This document shows, piece after piece, positions 16,825 to 25,622 of a DNA stretch of 64,000 bases (within the stretch, counting starts at the first letter, position 1; every line of letters begins with the position of its first letter). The notes beneath the pieces are model-generated. The model saw only the letters and a program-made list of their open reading frames with translations. It made no database searches and was not told the origin of the DNA. The stretch is from positions 1 through 64,000 of the forward strand of contig NZ_QRVE01000010.1 in NCBI RefSeq assembly GCF_003462685.1. The letters are read 5' to 3'. The translations under genes were made by a program, and so were the position numbers. Source of the DNA: Collinsella sp. AF23-4AC. Its GTDB lineage: Bacteria > Actinomycetota > Coriobacteriia > Coriobacteriales > Coriobacteriaceae.

Positions 16825-18009
16825 TTACAGATGGACATCGGGATCGAGCATTTGAGCGCTCACGCGCATGGATGACGCCAGGTTTTGGAACGTTTCCAGA
16901 CGCAGGCTGTCAATCTGCCCGGCGTCTTCGGCCTCGCGAACGGCGCAACCCGGCTCATGGACATGCGTGCAATCGCCAAACCGGCACGCACGCGATGCCT
17001 CGACAATCTCGGGGAAAGCGCGCGCCAGACCCCGCTCGTGACCCACGAGCGGCAGGCTGCGCAGACCCGGGGCATCGGCGATCACGCCGGCGTCGCCCGG
17101 CAGCGCCACCATCACGCGCGCGACGGTAGTGTGACGGCCCTGGTCGTCGCGTTCGCGCACACCGCCGGTCGCCAACGTATCGTGGCCCAGCAGTGCATTG
17201 AGCAGCGTCGACTTGCCGGCACCCGACTCGCCCAGAATCATGGCGCAGCTCCCGACAGGCACGCAGGCACGGACCTCGTCCAGGCCGCGGCCCTCGGCAG
17301 AGGACGTCACGATCACGCGCACGTCCGGACCCACCAGGCGGCGCACGCGGTCCAGATCGCGCTCGAGCTCCTCGGCATCGCAACGGTCAGCTTTGGTGAG
17401 TACCACCACCGGTTCGGCATCGCAGTCGAGCGCCAACACCAGCGAGCGCGCCACACGGTCGAGCAGCACCTCGCCGGCACCGAGCGCCTGCACGATTAGC
17501 ACGCTATCCACGTTGGAGCAGAGCACCTGGCGCTCTCCGCGGGCACGGCCGCGCCAACGCTCAAAGCTCGTACGGCGCGGCAGCACGCACTCAATCACGC
17601 CCATATCGTGCCCGGGAGCGCGGCGCACCGCCACACGATCGCCCACGGCAGGCAGCAGGACCTCGTCCTCACCGCGCGACTTGGCAAACCCCACGGCATG
17701 CTCGGCGCGGAAGGTATCGTCGGCAGTCGCCACCAGCGGAAACCCGCGATCCAAGCGCACCACGGCGCCAAGCTGCATCTGCTCGGGCTCCTCGGCATGT
17801 GCGCAGAAATCATCAAAGGCAGTCTGCTGAGCTTCATCGACCGGCAGGTCATCAAACGCCGGAACGTCCTGCAGCGCGTCGAGTCCCGGCACGCTTGCCA
17901 GCAGCTCCTCAGCAGATGCGGGAGCCTCGGTCGCGAGCTTCCGACGACGATCGCGCTTAGCCCGCGCCCCCGTCGTCTTTTTCTTCGCTTTAGCCTTAGC
18001 CTTGCCCAC
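16825..18009 (-). CDS. rsgA: ribosome small-subunit-dependent GTPase RsgA
   Basis: RsgA is a circularly permuted GTPase that helps late 30S maturation. The G4 motif TKAD (205-208) comes before the P-loop GESGAGKST (260-268) and the G3-like DAPGLRSL, which proves the permutation. A C-terminal zinc motif CRFGDCTHVHEPGC follows. The OB-fold region is preceded by a Lys-rich, then acidic extension of about 75 residues. GTG 18009 is taken because GGGAGG precedes it; this gives 394 residues. Confidence 0.95.
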   Translation of the reverse strand: MGKAKAKAKKKTTGARAKRDRRRKLATEAPASAEELLASVPGLDALQDVPAFDDLPVDEAQQTAFDDFCAHAEEPEQMQLGAVVRLDRGFPLVATADDTFRAEHAVGFAKSRGEDEVLLPAVGDRVAVRRAPGHDMGVIECVLPRRTSFERWRGRARGERQVLCSNVDSVLIVQALGAGEVLLDRVARSLVLALDCDAEPVVVLTKADRCDAEELERDLDRVRRLVGPDVRVIVTSSAEGRGLDEVRACVPVGSCAMILGESGAGKSTLLNALLGHDTLATGGVRERDDQGRHTTVARVMVALPGDAGVIADAPGLRSLPLVGHERGLARAFPEIVEASRACRFGDCTHVHEPGCAVREAEDAGQIDSLRLETFQNLASSMRVSAQMLDPDVHL

Positions 18010-18054
18010 AAGCGCCTCCCAGCACCATAAATCACAACTGAGCAGGTATTTTAA

Positions 18055-18091
18055 ATCAAAAAGAGCTGGCCGGGCAAAGCCCGACCAGCTC
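18055..18091 (-). terminator. terminator of the P-type ATPase transcript
   Basis: GAGCTGGCCGGGC/GCCCGACCAGCTC (18063-18091, one mismatch) is followed on the minus strand by TTTTTGATTT. It lies about 155 bases after the ATPase stop, beyond the structured element at 18134-18223. Confidence 0.8.
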
Positions 18092-18133
18092 ACAAACTTT
18101 CCCTCAGCCAATGGTCCCGAGAGGCTATCCAAA

Positions 18134-18223
18134 GGCCCGACGCCGGGAGGGGTTTCTTCTGAGCGATCCCGCAGCGCGAAGCGCGAGGACCAGCGAAGAA
18201 GAAACCCCGCAGGCGGTCGGGCC
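18134..18223 (-). ncRNA. family 1 structured 3' element (copy A)
   Basis: A long inverted repeat: outer arms GGCCCGACGCC / GGCGGTCGGGCC, inner arms GGGGTTTCTTCT / AGAAGAAACCCC, and a central core which on the minus strand reads GTCCTCG-hairpin-CTGCGGGAT. It starts 23 bases after the stop of the P-type ATPase gene, before the real terminator. The core is shared with 26895-26989. It is probably a transcribed 3' UTR structure, though a DNA repeat is not excluded. Confidence 0.6.
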
Positions 18224-18246
18224 GGTGGGAAGGATGGCCTTTCGAC

Positions 18247-20928
18247 CTACTCCTTCTCGACCGCGCGCATGATCGCCTTGTAAATCTCCATCAGCGGGAT
18301 GATCAGGAAGGCCAGGCCCAGGGCAGCGACAACGCCCTTGAGCTCAAGCGTCACGGGGCCAAAGAACATCTCGGCAAGCGTCGGCTGCACGGTTACGATC
18401 ACCGTCAGCACCAGCGCCAGCGCGGCGGAAGCCCACAGCCACTTGTTCTGCTTCTTCATGGTGAACAGCGACGCACGACGGCTGCGCATATTGAAGCAGT
18501 GGAAAATCTCGACCATGTTGAGCGTGATGAACGCCATCATCACGCCTTCCTCGTCGGCATTGCCGGCGATCATATCGGCGATGTGGATGTAGCCCATGTC
18601 AAAGTACACGCCCACAAAGAAGCTCGCCAGCACCAGCACGGTGATGATTAGGCCCTGGACCACACAGTCCAGGCCCATATTGCCAGCAAAGACGCCGTCC
18701 TTGGCGTTGCGCGGCTTGCGCTTCATGATGTCGCCCTCGGCATCCTCCATGCCCAACGCGAGCGCGGGGAAGCAGTCGGTAACTAGGTTCACCCACAGCA
18801 GCTGCACCGGCTGGAAGATGGTAAAGCCGATGAGCGTGGCGATAAACACCGAGAATACCTCGGCAAGGTTGGCCGAAAGCAGGAACTGGATGACCTTGCG
18901 GATGTTGTCGTAGATGCGACGGCCCTCTTCGCAGGCACCGATGATGGTGGCGAAGTTGTCGTCGGCAAGCACCATGTCGGCGACGTTCTTGGTGACATCG
19001 GTACCGGTGATGCCCATGCCCACGCCGATGTCGGCGCGCTTGATGGACGGAGCGTCGTTGACGCCGTCGCCCGTCATGGCCACGATCTGGTCGCGCGACT
19101 TCCAAGCCTCGACGATGCGGGTCTTGTGCTCGGGCTGGACGCGGGCGTACACGCCGTAATCCTCGATGTGCGCGTCGAGCTCCTCGTCGCTCATGCGATC
19201 GAGGTCGGCACCGGTGATGGCCTGGCTGCGATCGGCGACGATGCCCAGCTGCTTGGCGATGGCCACGGCGGTGTCGATGTGGTCGCCCGTGATCATGACG
19301 GTGCGGATACCGGCGTCGTGCGCCTCGCGGATGGCGTCGGCGACCTCGGGGCGGACCGGGTCAATCATGCCGGACAGGCCGCAGAAGACCAGGTCATGCT
19401 CGAGCGCGGCGGGGCTGCAGTCGGCCGGGACCTCGGTGTAGGTGCGGCTTGCCAGCGCCAGCACGCGCAGGGCCTCGTCGGCCATGGCCTTGTTGGCGGC
19501 CACGAGCTCGGCACGGCGCTCCGCGGTCAGGGGGGCGACCTTATCGCCCTCGTAGATATGGGTGCACAGGCCGATCACCACATCGGGCGCGCCCTTGGTG
19601 TACTGCTCATACTCGCCGTCCAGGGTCTCGACGACCACGGACATCATCTTACGGCCCGAGTCGAACGGGGCCTCGCCCACGCGCGGGTGCTCGGCAGTCA
19701 GGCCAGTAAGACCAGCCTTGCCGGCGTCGTTGACGAGCGCGCACTCAGTCGGCTCACCCACGGCCTCGCCCAGCTCCTCATCCCACTGGGCGTCGGAGCA
19801 CAGAGCCATACCGGCCAGGAACTTCTCCTTGGGCGCGGCGAGCTCGTGCTTGACGACGGTCATCTTGTTTTGGGTAAGGGTGCCGGTCTTGTCGGAGCAG
19901 ATGGTCTGCGTGCAGCCAAGGGTCTCGACGGCAGAGAGCTTGCGGATAATCGCCTGGCGCTTGGCCATCTTGGTCACGCCAAGCGACAGCACGATGGTCA
20001 CGACGGCGACCAGACCCTCGGGGATGGCAGCGACGGCGAGCGAGACAGCGACCATAAAGGTGTCGAGCAAGGCAGTCGGATCGGTAAGGACGTTGCCCAC
20101 GCCGTGGCGGAGGATGTCAACGCCAAAGATCACGACGCAGATGATAATCACCATGATGGTGAGGATGCGGCTGAGCTCGGCAAGCTTCACCTGCAGCGGC
20201 GTGAGCTCTTCCTTGGCCTCGGCCAGGGCGCCGGCGATCTTACCCATCTCGGTGTTCATGCCGGTGCCGACCACGACGGCGCGGCCGCGGCCGTATACCA
20301 CGGTGGAACCCATGTAGCACATGTTCTTGCGGTCGCCGAGCGGCACGTCATCGGTGCCCGCGGCAAGCTCAATCACGTCGGCGTGCTTCTCTACGGGCAC
20401 CGACTCGCCGGTGAGTGCGGCCTCTTCGATCTTCATCGTGGCGCTCTCGAGCACACGGCAGTCGGCCGGGACGGAGTCGCCCGCCTCGAGCATGATCACG
20501 TCACCGGGCACGAGCTCGGCGCTCGGCAGGTGCACGAGTTTGCCGTCGCGCAGCACCTTGGACTGCGCCGCGCTCATCTCCTGCAGAGCCTCGAGAGCCT
20601 CCTCGCTTTTAGCCTCCTGGACCACGCCCAGCACCGAGTTGACGATAACGACGAACATGATGATGAAGACATCGGCAAAGTCGGGCTCGCCCTTGACCAT
20701 GCCCGTGAGTGCACTGATGACGGCGGCAACGATCAGCATGATGACCATGGGGTCGGCCATCTGCTCAAAGAAGCGCTTCCACAACGGTGTCTTCTCTGCT
20801 TCCTCGAGCTTGTTAGGGCCTGTCTTGGCGAGGCGCGACGACGCCTCGCCGGTGCTCAGGCCGAGGTTCTCATCGACACCCTGGTCGCTGAGCACCTCCG
20901 CCGCGGCGGACAGGTATTCCTTTTGCAT
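18247..20928 (-). CDS. P-type cation (Ca2+-type) ATPase
   Basis: This 893-residue P2-type ATPase probably exports Ca2+ from the cytoplasm. It has TGES in the actuator domain (173-176), PEGL in M4 (303-306, SERCA/PMCA-like ion site), the phosphorylation motif CSDKTGTLT (D346), MTGDGVNDAP in the hinge, and ten predicted membrane segments. The N-terminal cation-ATPase domain (GLSTGEASSRLAKTGPNKL) is present. The leader can form a hairpin covering the AGGAGG site (see 20939-20992). No metal-binding domain is seen, so a heavy-metal pump is unlikely; the exact ion is not provable here. Confidence 0.92.
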   Translation of the reverse strand: MQKEYLSAAAEVLSDQGVDENLGLSTGEASSRLAKTGPNKLEEAEKTPLWKRFFEQMADPMVIMLIVAAVISALTGMVKGEPDFADVFIIMFVVIVNSVLGVVQEAKSEEALEALQEMSAAQSKVLRDGKLVHLPSAELVPGDVIMLEAGDSVPADCRVLESATMKIEEAALTGESVPVEKHADVIELAAGTDDVPLGDRKNMCYMGSTVVYGRGRAVVVGTGMNTEMGKIAGALAEAKEELTPLQVKLAELSRILTIMVIIICVVIFGVDILRHGVGNVLTDPTALLDTFMVAVSLAVAAIPEGLVAVVTIVLSLGVTKMAKRQAIIRKLSAVETLGCTQTICSDKTGTLTQNKMTVVKHELAAPKEKFLAGMALCSDAQWDEELGEAVGEPTECALVNDAGKAGLTGLTAEHPRVGEAPFDSGRKMMSVVVETLDGEYEQYTKGAPDVVIGLCTHIYEGDKVAPLTAERRAELVAANKAMADEALRVLALASRTYTEVPADCSPAALEHDLVFCGLSGMIDPVRPEVADAIREAHDAGIRTVMITGDHIDTAVAIAKQLGIVADRSQAITGADLDRMSDEELDAHIEDYGVYARVQPEHKTRIVEAWKSRDQIVAMTGDGVNDAPSIKRADIGVGMGITGTDVTKNVADMVLADDNFATIIGACEEGRRIYDNIRKVIQFLLSANLAEVFSVFIATLIGFTIFQPVQLLWVNLVTDCFPALALGMEDAEGDIMKRKPRNAKDGVFAGNMGLDCVVQGLIITVLVLASFFVGVYFDMGYIHIADMIAGNADEEGVMMAFITLNMVEIFHCFNMRSRRASLFTMKKQNKWLWASAALALVLTVIVTVQPTLAEMFFGPVTLELKGVVAALGLAFLIIPLMEIYKAIMRAVEKE

Positions 20929-20938
20929 ATAGAGTCCC

Positions 20939-20992
20939 CTCCTGGGATTCGGGCCACTCAGCAGATTGATGCCCGATCATAATTCCCAGGAG
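20939..20992 (-). promoter_or_regulatory. leader hairpin that overlaps the ribosome site of the P-type ATPase gene
   Basis: CTCCTGGGA (20939-20947) pairs with TCCCAGGAG (20984-20992), and CGGGC (20950-20954) with GCCCG (20971-20975). On the transcript the 3' arm includes CCCAGGAGG, the Shine-Dalgarno sequence 8 bases before ATG 20928. Pairing would hide the site. The ligand or condition is unknown. Confidence 0.5.
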
Positions 20993-21301
20993 AAGGGCAA
21001 GGGCTCATCAAGGCTGCCGTGCTGAGCGGCAGTTGATAGTGGAGCTATGGTACCCCAAAGCGGCGCGTCTAGCCAAAACATTCCAATTGGAAACACGGCT
21101 CGAGTGCAACGGTGCAGACCGTGTGATGCTCAATGTTGGTAAAACGTTTTTTCTTCGGCACTTCGTCAAACTGAAATATCGCCCAGATAGCAGCGGTAAG
21201 AGCAGTTGGTAAAATTTTTGCATATACCGTTTTTCTCGCAAAAAATGAACTTCTTAATCGGCATACGGTCGTTTTTTTGGGGTATTCGGTCGGTATTTCG
21301 T

Positions 21302-21307
21302 TATAAT
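21302..21307 (+). promoter_or_regulatory. -10 element of pyk
   Basis: A perfect TATAAT lies 64 bases before the pyk ATG. The -35 is weak: the best candidate is TTGGGG at 21277-21282, with a long 19-bp spacer. Confidence 0.5.
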
Positions 21308-21370
21308 CAACTCGATTTTATTTCTTATGGTTTATCTATCAGCGCAAGACGATGTCAGATGGAGGTCTGA

Positions 21371-22831
21371 ATGTACAAGCGCACTAAGATTGTATGCACC
21401 ATGGGTCCCGCCTGCGATAGCGACGAGACCATCCGCGAGATGATCAAGGCGGGCATGAACGTCGCCCGTTTTAACTTCTCGCACGGCTCCTACGACGAGC
21501 ACCACGGTCGCATCGAGCGCGTCCGTCGTATTTCCAAGGAGCTCGGTCTGCCTGTCGGCATCCTGCTCGACACCAAGGGCCCCGAGGTCCGCACCGGCCT
21601 TCTGGTCGACGGCAAGAAGGTTGCCGTCAAGACCGGCGACAAGATCGTCGTCACTGCTCAGCCCACGTCCGAGGATTTCCACGGCACCGCCGAGCACATC
21701 TCCCTCGACTACCTGGCTCTGCCCTCCGAGGTCGAGAAGGGCTCCCTCATCCTGATCGATGACGGCCTGGTTGCCCTCGAGGTCGAGTCCGTCAGCGGCC
21801 AGGACATGACCTGCGTCGTTAAGAACGACGGCCTGATCGGCGAGCGCAAGGGCGTCAACATGCCCAACGTCAACATCTCGCTGCCCGCCATCACCGAGCG
21901 CGATCGTCAGGACATCCTCTTTGGCCTGACCGAGAACATCGACTACATCGCCGCTTCCTTCATCCGTGACGGCGAGTCCGTCCGCGGCATCCGCGAGCTT
22001 TGCCGCGAGAACGGTGGCGAGCACGTGACGATCTTCCCGAAGATCGAGTGCGCCCTGGGCGTCGAGAACTTTGACGAGATCCTCGAGGCTTCCGACGGCA
22101 TCATGGTCGCCCGTGGCGACCTGGGCATCGAGATCAAGCCCGAGCTCGTTCCCCACATCCAGAAGGAGATCATCGCCAAGTGCAACGCGGCTTACAAGCC
22201 CGTCATCACCGCTACGCAGATGCTCGACTCCATGCAGCAGAACCCGCGCCCGACGCGCGCCGAGGTTGCCGACGTTGCTAACGCCATCTACGACGGCACC
22301 GACGCCGTTATGCTCTCTGGCGAGTCCGCTGCCGGTAAGTACCCGGTCGAGGCCGTTAAGATGCAGGCCAGCATTGCTCTCGAGACCGAGAAGTACCTCC
22401 CGGCTCACGCTCCGCTCGAGGTTCCGGCTGACGCTCACGGCACCCGCGTCGTCAACAACGTTGTGGGTATGTCCGCTGTAAACATGGCTACCACCGTTGG
22501 CGCCAAGTGCATCACCGTGCCGACGACCACCGGTCGTACCGCTCGCCTGATCTCGCACTTCCGTCCCAACATGCCGATCTGCGCGTTCTCCCGCCACGAG
22601 TGGGCCGTCCAGCAGATGATCATGTACTGGGGCGTTATCCCGCACCAGGCCGAGATTACCCAGGGTACCGTCAACGGCACGATCGTCAAGGCAATCGAGA
22701 CCGCTAAGGAGCTCGGCTACGTCGAGGCCGGCGACCTGACCGTCGCCACCGCCGGCGATCCCCGCATGAGCGTCCAGCTCGAGGACAAGGTCTCCTCGAC
22801 CAACGTCGCTTACGTCGCTCAGGTGCGCTAA
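21371..22831 (+). CDS. pyk: pyruvate kinase
   Basis: This enzyme converts phosphoenolpyruvate and ADP to pyruvate and ATP. The 486-residue frame begins MYKRTKIVCTMGPA, with FNFSHG, LDTKGPEVRTG, FPKIECALGVENFDEIL, the signature IMVARGDLGIE and TATQMLDSM. The C-terminal allosteric domain is present; the extra PEP-utiliser-like domain of some Gram-positive kinases is absent. GGAGG precedes ATG. The codon use differs from neighbours (many GTC/CTC/AAG), as expected for a highly expressed gene. Confidence 0.98.
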   Translation: MYKRTKIVCTMGPACDSDETIREMIKAGMNVARFNFSHGSYDEHHGRIERVRRISKELGLPVGILLDTKGPEVRTGLLVDGKKVAVKTGDKIVVTAQPTSEDFHGTAEHISLDYLALPSEVEKGSLILIDDGLVALEVESVSGQDMTCVVKNDGLIGERKGVNMPNVNISLPAITERDRQDILFGLTENIDYIAASFIRDGESVRGIRELCRENGGEHVTIFPKIECALGVENFDEILEASDGIMVARGDLGIEIKPELVPHIQKEIIAKCNAAYKPVITATQMLDSMQQNPRPTRAEVADVANAIYDGTDAVMLSGESAAGKYPVEAVKMQASIALETEKYLPAHAPLEVPADAHGTRVVNNVVGMSAVNMATTVGAKCITVPTTTGRTARLISHFRPNMPICAFSRHEWAVQQMIMYWGVIPHQAEITQGTVNGTIVKAIETAKELGYVEAGDLTVATAGDPRMSVQLEDKVSSTNVAYVAQVR

Positions 22832-22859
22832 ATCGTACTTGCAAGCAGATTTGCATTGC

Positions 22860-22896
22860 AAAGGGCCCGGAAGGCATTGCCTTCCGGGCCCTTTTT
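22860..22896 (+). terminator. terminator of pyk
   Basis: AAGGGCCCGGAAGG/CCTTCCGGGCCCTT is followed by TTTT. It is a strong intrinsic terminator 28 bases after the stop. Confidence 0.92.
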
Positions 22897-22899
22897 TAG

Positions 22900-23037
22900 A
22901 CCTTCTTCGTATGCCGCATCATCGATTTGCGTTCAGTCGCAAGCCTCTCCGATGCCGAGCGCACCACCGAAGACGCCCTGCGACGGGAGCCGTTGGTCAA
23001 TTGGGATGAACTGTTCACCGTCAAGCTGGCCGGCTAG
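22900..23037 (+). pseudogene. possible C-terminal gene remnant
   Basis: An open frame without ATG, directly behind the pyk terminator, encodes VCRIIDLRSVASLSDAERTT then EDALRREPLVNWDELFTVKL and stops at TAG 23037. The composition (DAERTTEDALRREP) looks protein-like, as if it were the end of a lost gene. No family is recognised. It overlaps the last bases of the convergent phospholipase-like gene. Chance cannot be excluded. Confidence 0.25.
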
Positions 23038-23882
23038 CAGCTAGCGATCAGGGGGACTGCGGGAACGTCAGAAGCAGCAACGCGAGCCGCAAATCCCGCC
23101 TCGGTTAGCTCGATGACCTCGGTAAATGTTGCATCGAAGAACTCCTCGGTTAGCAGGCGATACGGCGGATGATCGGGCTCACCGGGGTTTTCGCGCACAA
23201 TCTCGTGCATAACGCCAATGGTCTTGAGCACATACTCCTTATGGATGGGATACTGCCCAAAACGCGTCGCCGCAGTATACAGGCGATCGGTCGCGCGCGG
23301 AATCGAAACAATGCCGAGCGTCTTACCAAACCAGTCAAAGTCACCTTGCTTTTTAATGCGGAATTCCTCGCACGGCTTGCCGCCGTGCGCCTCCAGGTAC
23401 TGATTCACGCGCGTATTCCATACGGTATCGGCCACCAGATGCGACCAGACGCCCAGCGTTAAATCGAGCAAAGACTGCGCCACATCTTCGGACGCAAGCG
23501 AGAACTCACAGGCGCTGGGACCGACAACCGGCTCGGCATCCCTGTAGCGCTGGGGATAGTGCACACGATTCAGTCGCTCGCGCTCCTCGATAATCGAGGT
23601 CGCCGCGGCCGGCGCACCGGTGGGAGAACTTTTAAGCAGCGGTGCCACATAGGTATCCCAGAACTCATGCTCACGAGGCTTAGGGATTGGCTCGGGCTTT
23701 GCAAAGTGCGTAATGCGATACGGAATGGGATCGGCGATACCGGGAACCATATAGCCCACAAAAATGTCCGGAACCACGCAGCCAAACAAAAAGGCATTGC
23801 GGTCACGCACGCTATCGGCAAGCGCACTGGTGCGCTCCAGCAAACGCTCCGTCTGAGCGATATGAATGTTCCAGCTTGGCAT
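23034..23882 (-). CDS. zinc-dependent phospholipase C family protein
   Basis: This 282-residue protein begins MPSWNIHIAQTERLLERT (ATG 23882, GGGGGTGG site). It shows the zinc-dependent phospholipase C/S1-P1 nuclease-like pattern: RNAFLFGCVVPDIFVGYMVP, THFAKP and a helix LTLGVWSHLVADTVWNTRVN with histidine and aspartate ligands. There is no signal peptide, so a secreted toxin is unlikely. Such cytoplasmic members are common in gut Actinobacteria and Firmicutes and their substrate is unknown. Confidence 0.8.
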   Translation of the reverse strand: MPSWNIHIAQTERLLERTSALADSVRDRNAFLFGCVVPDIFVGYMVPGIADPIPYRITHFAKPEPIPKPREHEFWDTYVAPLLKSSPTGAPAAATSIIEERERLNRVHYPQRYRDAEPVVGPSACEFSLASEDVAQSLLDLTLGVWSHLVADTVWNTRVNQYLEAHGGKPCEEFRIKKQGDFDWFGKTLGIVSIPRATDRLYTAATRFGQYPIHKEYVLKTIGVMHEIVRENPGEPDHPPYRLLTEEFFDATFTEVIELTEAGFAARVAASDVPAVPLIASC

Positions 23883-23962
23883 AGCCACCCCCATAAAAAA
23901 CCTGGATAACTATACCATCACGGCAAAGCCGCGCGGGCGGCTACGCATCCTCTACGCAGCAA

Positions 23963-24733
23963 CTAGTCCGTAGCACCGCTTTCGGTTCCATACGACGGCA
24001 CGGGCGCCTCGACCACATGGTGATATCGATCGATATAGATGGCACGGGCCCCCAGGCGGCGCACCAAATCTTGATGGTGCGTACTCATCAAAACCGTCTT
24101 ACCCGCCGCGACGTAAGCCAGCAAGAAGTTGACCACGATGTCGCATGAATCCTCGTCGAGCCCATTGGTAGGTTCGTCGAGGACCAAGATATCCGGGTTC
24201 ATCGACACCACCGCAGCCAGCGCAACGCGCTTCTTTTGCCCGCCCGAAAGCTGATAGGGCGAGGCATCGACCAGATCGGCAACCTGGAACAGCTCCATGG
24301 CATCGCGGACGCGGCGCTCGAGCTCGTCTGTCGGCAGTCCCATCTGCGCGGGACCAAAAGCAACTTCCTCGCCCACCGTAGCGCAGAACAGCTGGGCGTC
24401 GGCATTCTGGAACACAAAGCCCACGCGCTGATGAAAACGCTGAGCGGCTGCGGAATCCTTGAGATATGCCGCATCGATCACGTGCCCGTCAAACAGGTAT
24501 GCACCCGCGTCCGCGAGCTCAAGGCCGTTGATAAGGCGCATAATCGTCGTCTTACCGCAGCCGTTGGGACCGAGCAGGGCAACGAGTTCACCACGATCGA
24601 CCCGCAGCGACACACCATCGACAACCGTATGCCCCGTATAGGAGAACACCACGTCGCGCAGCTCGATGAGCGGCGCGACCTCGGCGCCGCCCGCACCGTT
24701 CGTGCCCGCCGCACTATTCATATCGATCGTCAA
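23963..24733 (-). CDS. ECF transporter ATPase for nickel/cobalt (CbiO/NikO)
   Basis: This ABC ATPase has Walker A LLGPNGCGKTT, Q-loop FVFQNADAQLF, signature QLSGGQKKRVALA, Walker B DILVLDEPTNGLD and switch His STHHQDL. It powers the energy-coupling importer with the Q and M proteins just upstream. The start is uncertain: TTG 24733 has a GGGAAGGG site at good spacing, while ATG 24721 and ATG 24757 are alternatives. There is a 46-base gap after cbiQ. Confidence 0.92.
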   Translation of the reverse strand: MTIDMNSAAGTNGAGGAEVAPLIELRDVVFSYTGHTVVDGVSLRVDRGELVALLGPNGCGKTTIMRLINGLELADAGAYLFDGHVIDAAYLKDSAAAQRFHQRVGFVFQNADAQLFCATVGEEVAFGPAQMGLPTDELERRVRDAMELFQVADLVDASPYQLSGGQKKRVALAAVVSMNPDILVLDEPTNGLDEDSCDIVVNFLLAYVAAGKTVLMSTHHQDLVRRLGARAIYIDRYHHVVEAPVPSYGTESGATD

Positions 24734-24779
24734 AACGTCGCCCTTCCCTATTTGCATCCCCAGCCAGAACCAGCAGCGC

Positions 24780-25622
24780 CTACAGCACGGCGCACAACAC
24801 TGCCAGCAGCGCCACGCCGGCCGCATAGACCGCATCGCGCCAGCCAAACCCGGCGCGCGCGGGCGCCGGATACGCGCCGGCAAAGCCGCGGCAAAGCATA
24901 GCCTCATCCATCGCGCGGCTGCATTCCATCGCCTTGATAAAGGTCATGCCCATGATACCCGCCAGCGAGTCGGTGCGCGAAAAACCCGCAGGTGCACGGC
25001 CAACGCTGCGCAGCATGACCGATTCGCACAGATCGTGCGCCGTGCGTCCCAGCACCTCGATATGCTTGAGCGCCATATCAAACGTAAAGATAACTTCGTC
25101 GGGTAGATGTAGCATCTTGAGCGCCGCCGACATGCGGCTCCACGTGAGGGTCCACGAAACGCCCAGCACGAGCGACACATTAATGAAGGTCTTGAGCGCA
25201 ATCTTGAGCATGGCGCCCGCGGCAGAAGCGTCCAGCAGCAAGGCAGGCAGTGCCAGAACCACCGCGAGCCCCGCAGCGCCAAGCGCCGGCACAAAGGTTG
25301 CCCGCAGCCCGCGTACGGGGCGCACGGCAACGAGCACCAGCGCGATAGCCGCCATCAACATGAGGTACAGCGGGCTCTGCGTCAGGCACACGCACAGAAC
25401 GCAAACGAACATCCCTACCAAACGCACCGGGGCCGAAACGGAAGAAAGGGCGCGGTCGATTATCGACCCGCCCTTGTGTGCGCCGCCGCCCAGGCGAACC
25501 CGCTCAAGCAGGCTCGCCAGGTGCAGGACGTTCTTTTGCATCACACGATGTCGAGCCCCCGCGGGCTCGTAACGCTGCTCGACCGCGAGCCAGCTAGGCA
25601 GCTCGGCTATTGCCATGAGCAC
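24780..25622 (-). CDS. cbiQ: ECF transporter transmembrane protein CbiQ/NikQ
   Basis: This 280-residue protein is the T component of the nickel/cobalt energy-coupling importer. Membrane segments LVGMFVCVLCVCLTQSPLYL and further ones precede the coupling helix with the family motif RAMDEAMLCRGF (Ala-Arg-Gly class). It starts with GTG 25622 after AAGGAAA; ATG 25616 is possible. It overlaps nikM by 29 bases. Confidence 0.9.
   Translation of the reverse strand: MLMAIAELPSWLAVEQRYEPAGARHRVMQKNVLHLASLLERVRLGGGAHKGGSIIDRALSSVSAPVRLVGMFVCVLCVCLTQSPLYLMLMAAIALVLVAVRPVRGLRATFVPALGAAGLAVVLALPALLLDASAAGAMLKIALKTFINVSLVLGVSWTLTWSRMSAALKMLHLPDEVIFTFDMALKHIEVLGRTAHDLCESVMLRSVGRAPAGFSRTDSLAGIMGMTFIKAMECSRAMDEAMLCRGFAGAYPAPARAGFGWRDAVYAAGVALLAVLCAVL

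Larger units (their letters stand above)
20929..21370. other. intergenic region between divergent P-type ATPase and pyk
   Basis: No gene is supported in these 442 bases. It contains the ATPase leader hairpin (20939-20992), a small hairpin CTGCCG/CGGCAG near 21014-21032, a perfect palindrome TTCCAATTGGAA (21081-21092) that could be an operator, and the pyk promoter. GC content falls towards pyk. Confidence 0.6.

Noticed and set aside
19126..20982. Plus-strand open frame opposite the P-type ATPase
   Set aside because: Antisense shadow; no ribosome site or domain.
21008..21241. Small minus-strand gene before pyk
   Set aside because: Low-GC spacer with no ribosome site; the composition is not coding-like.
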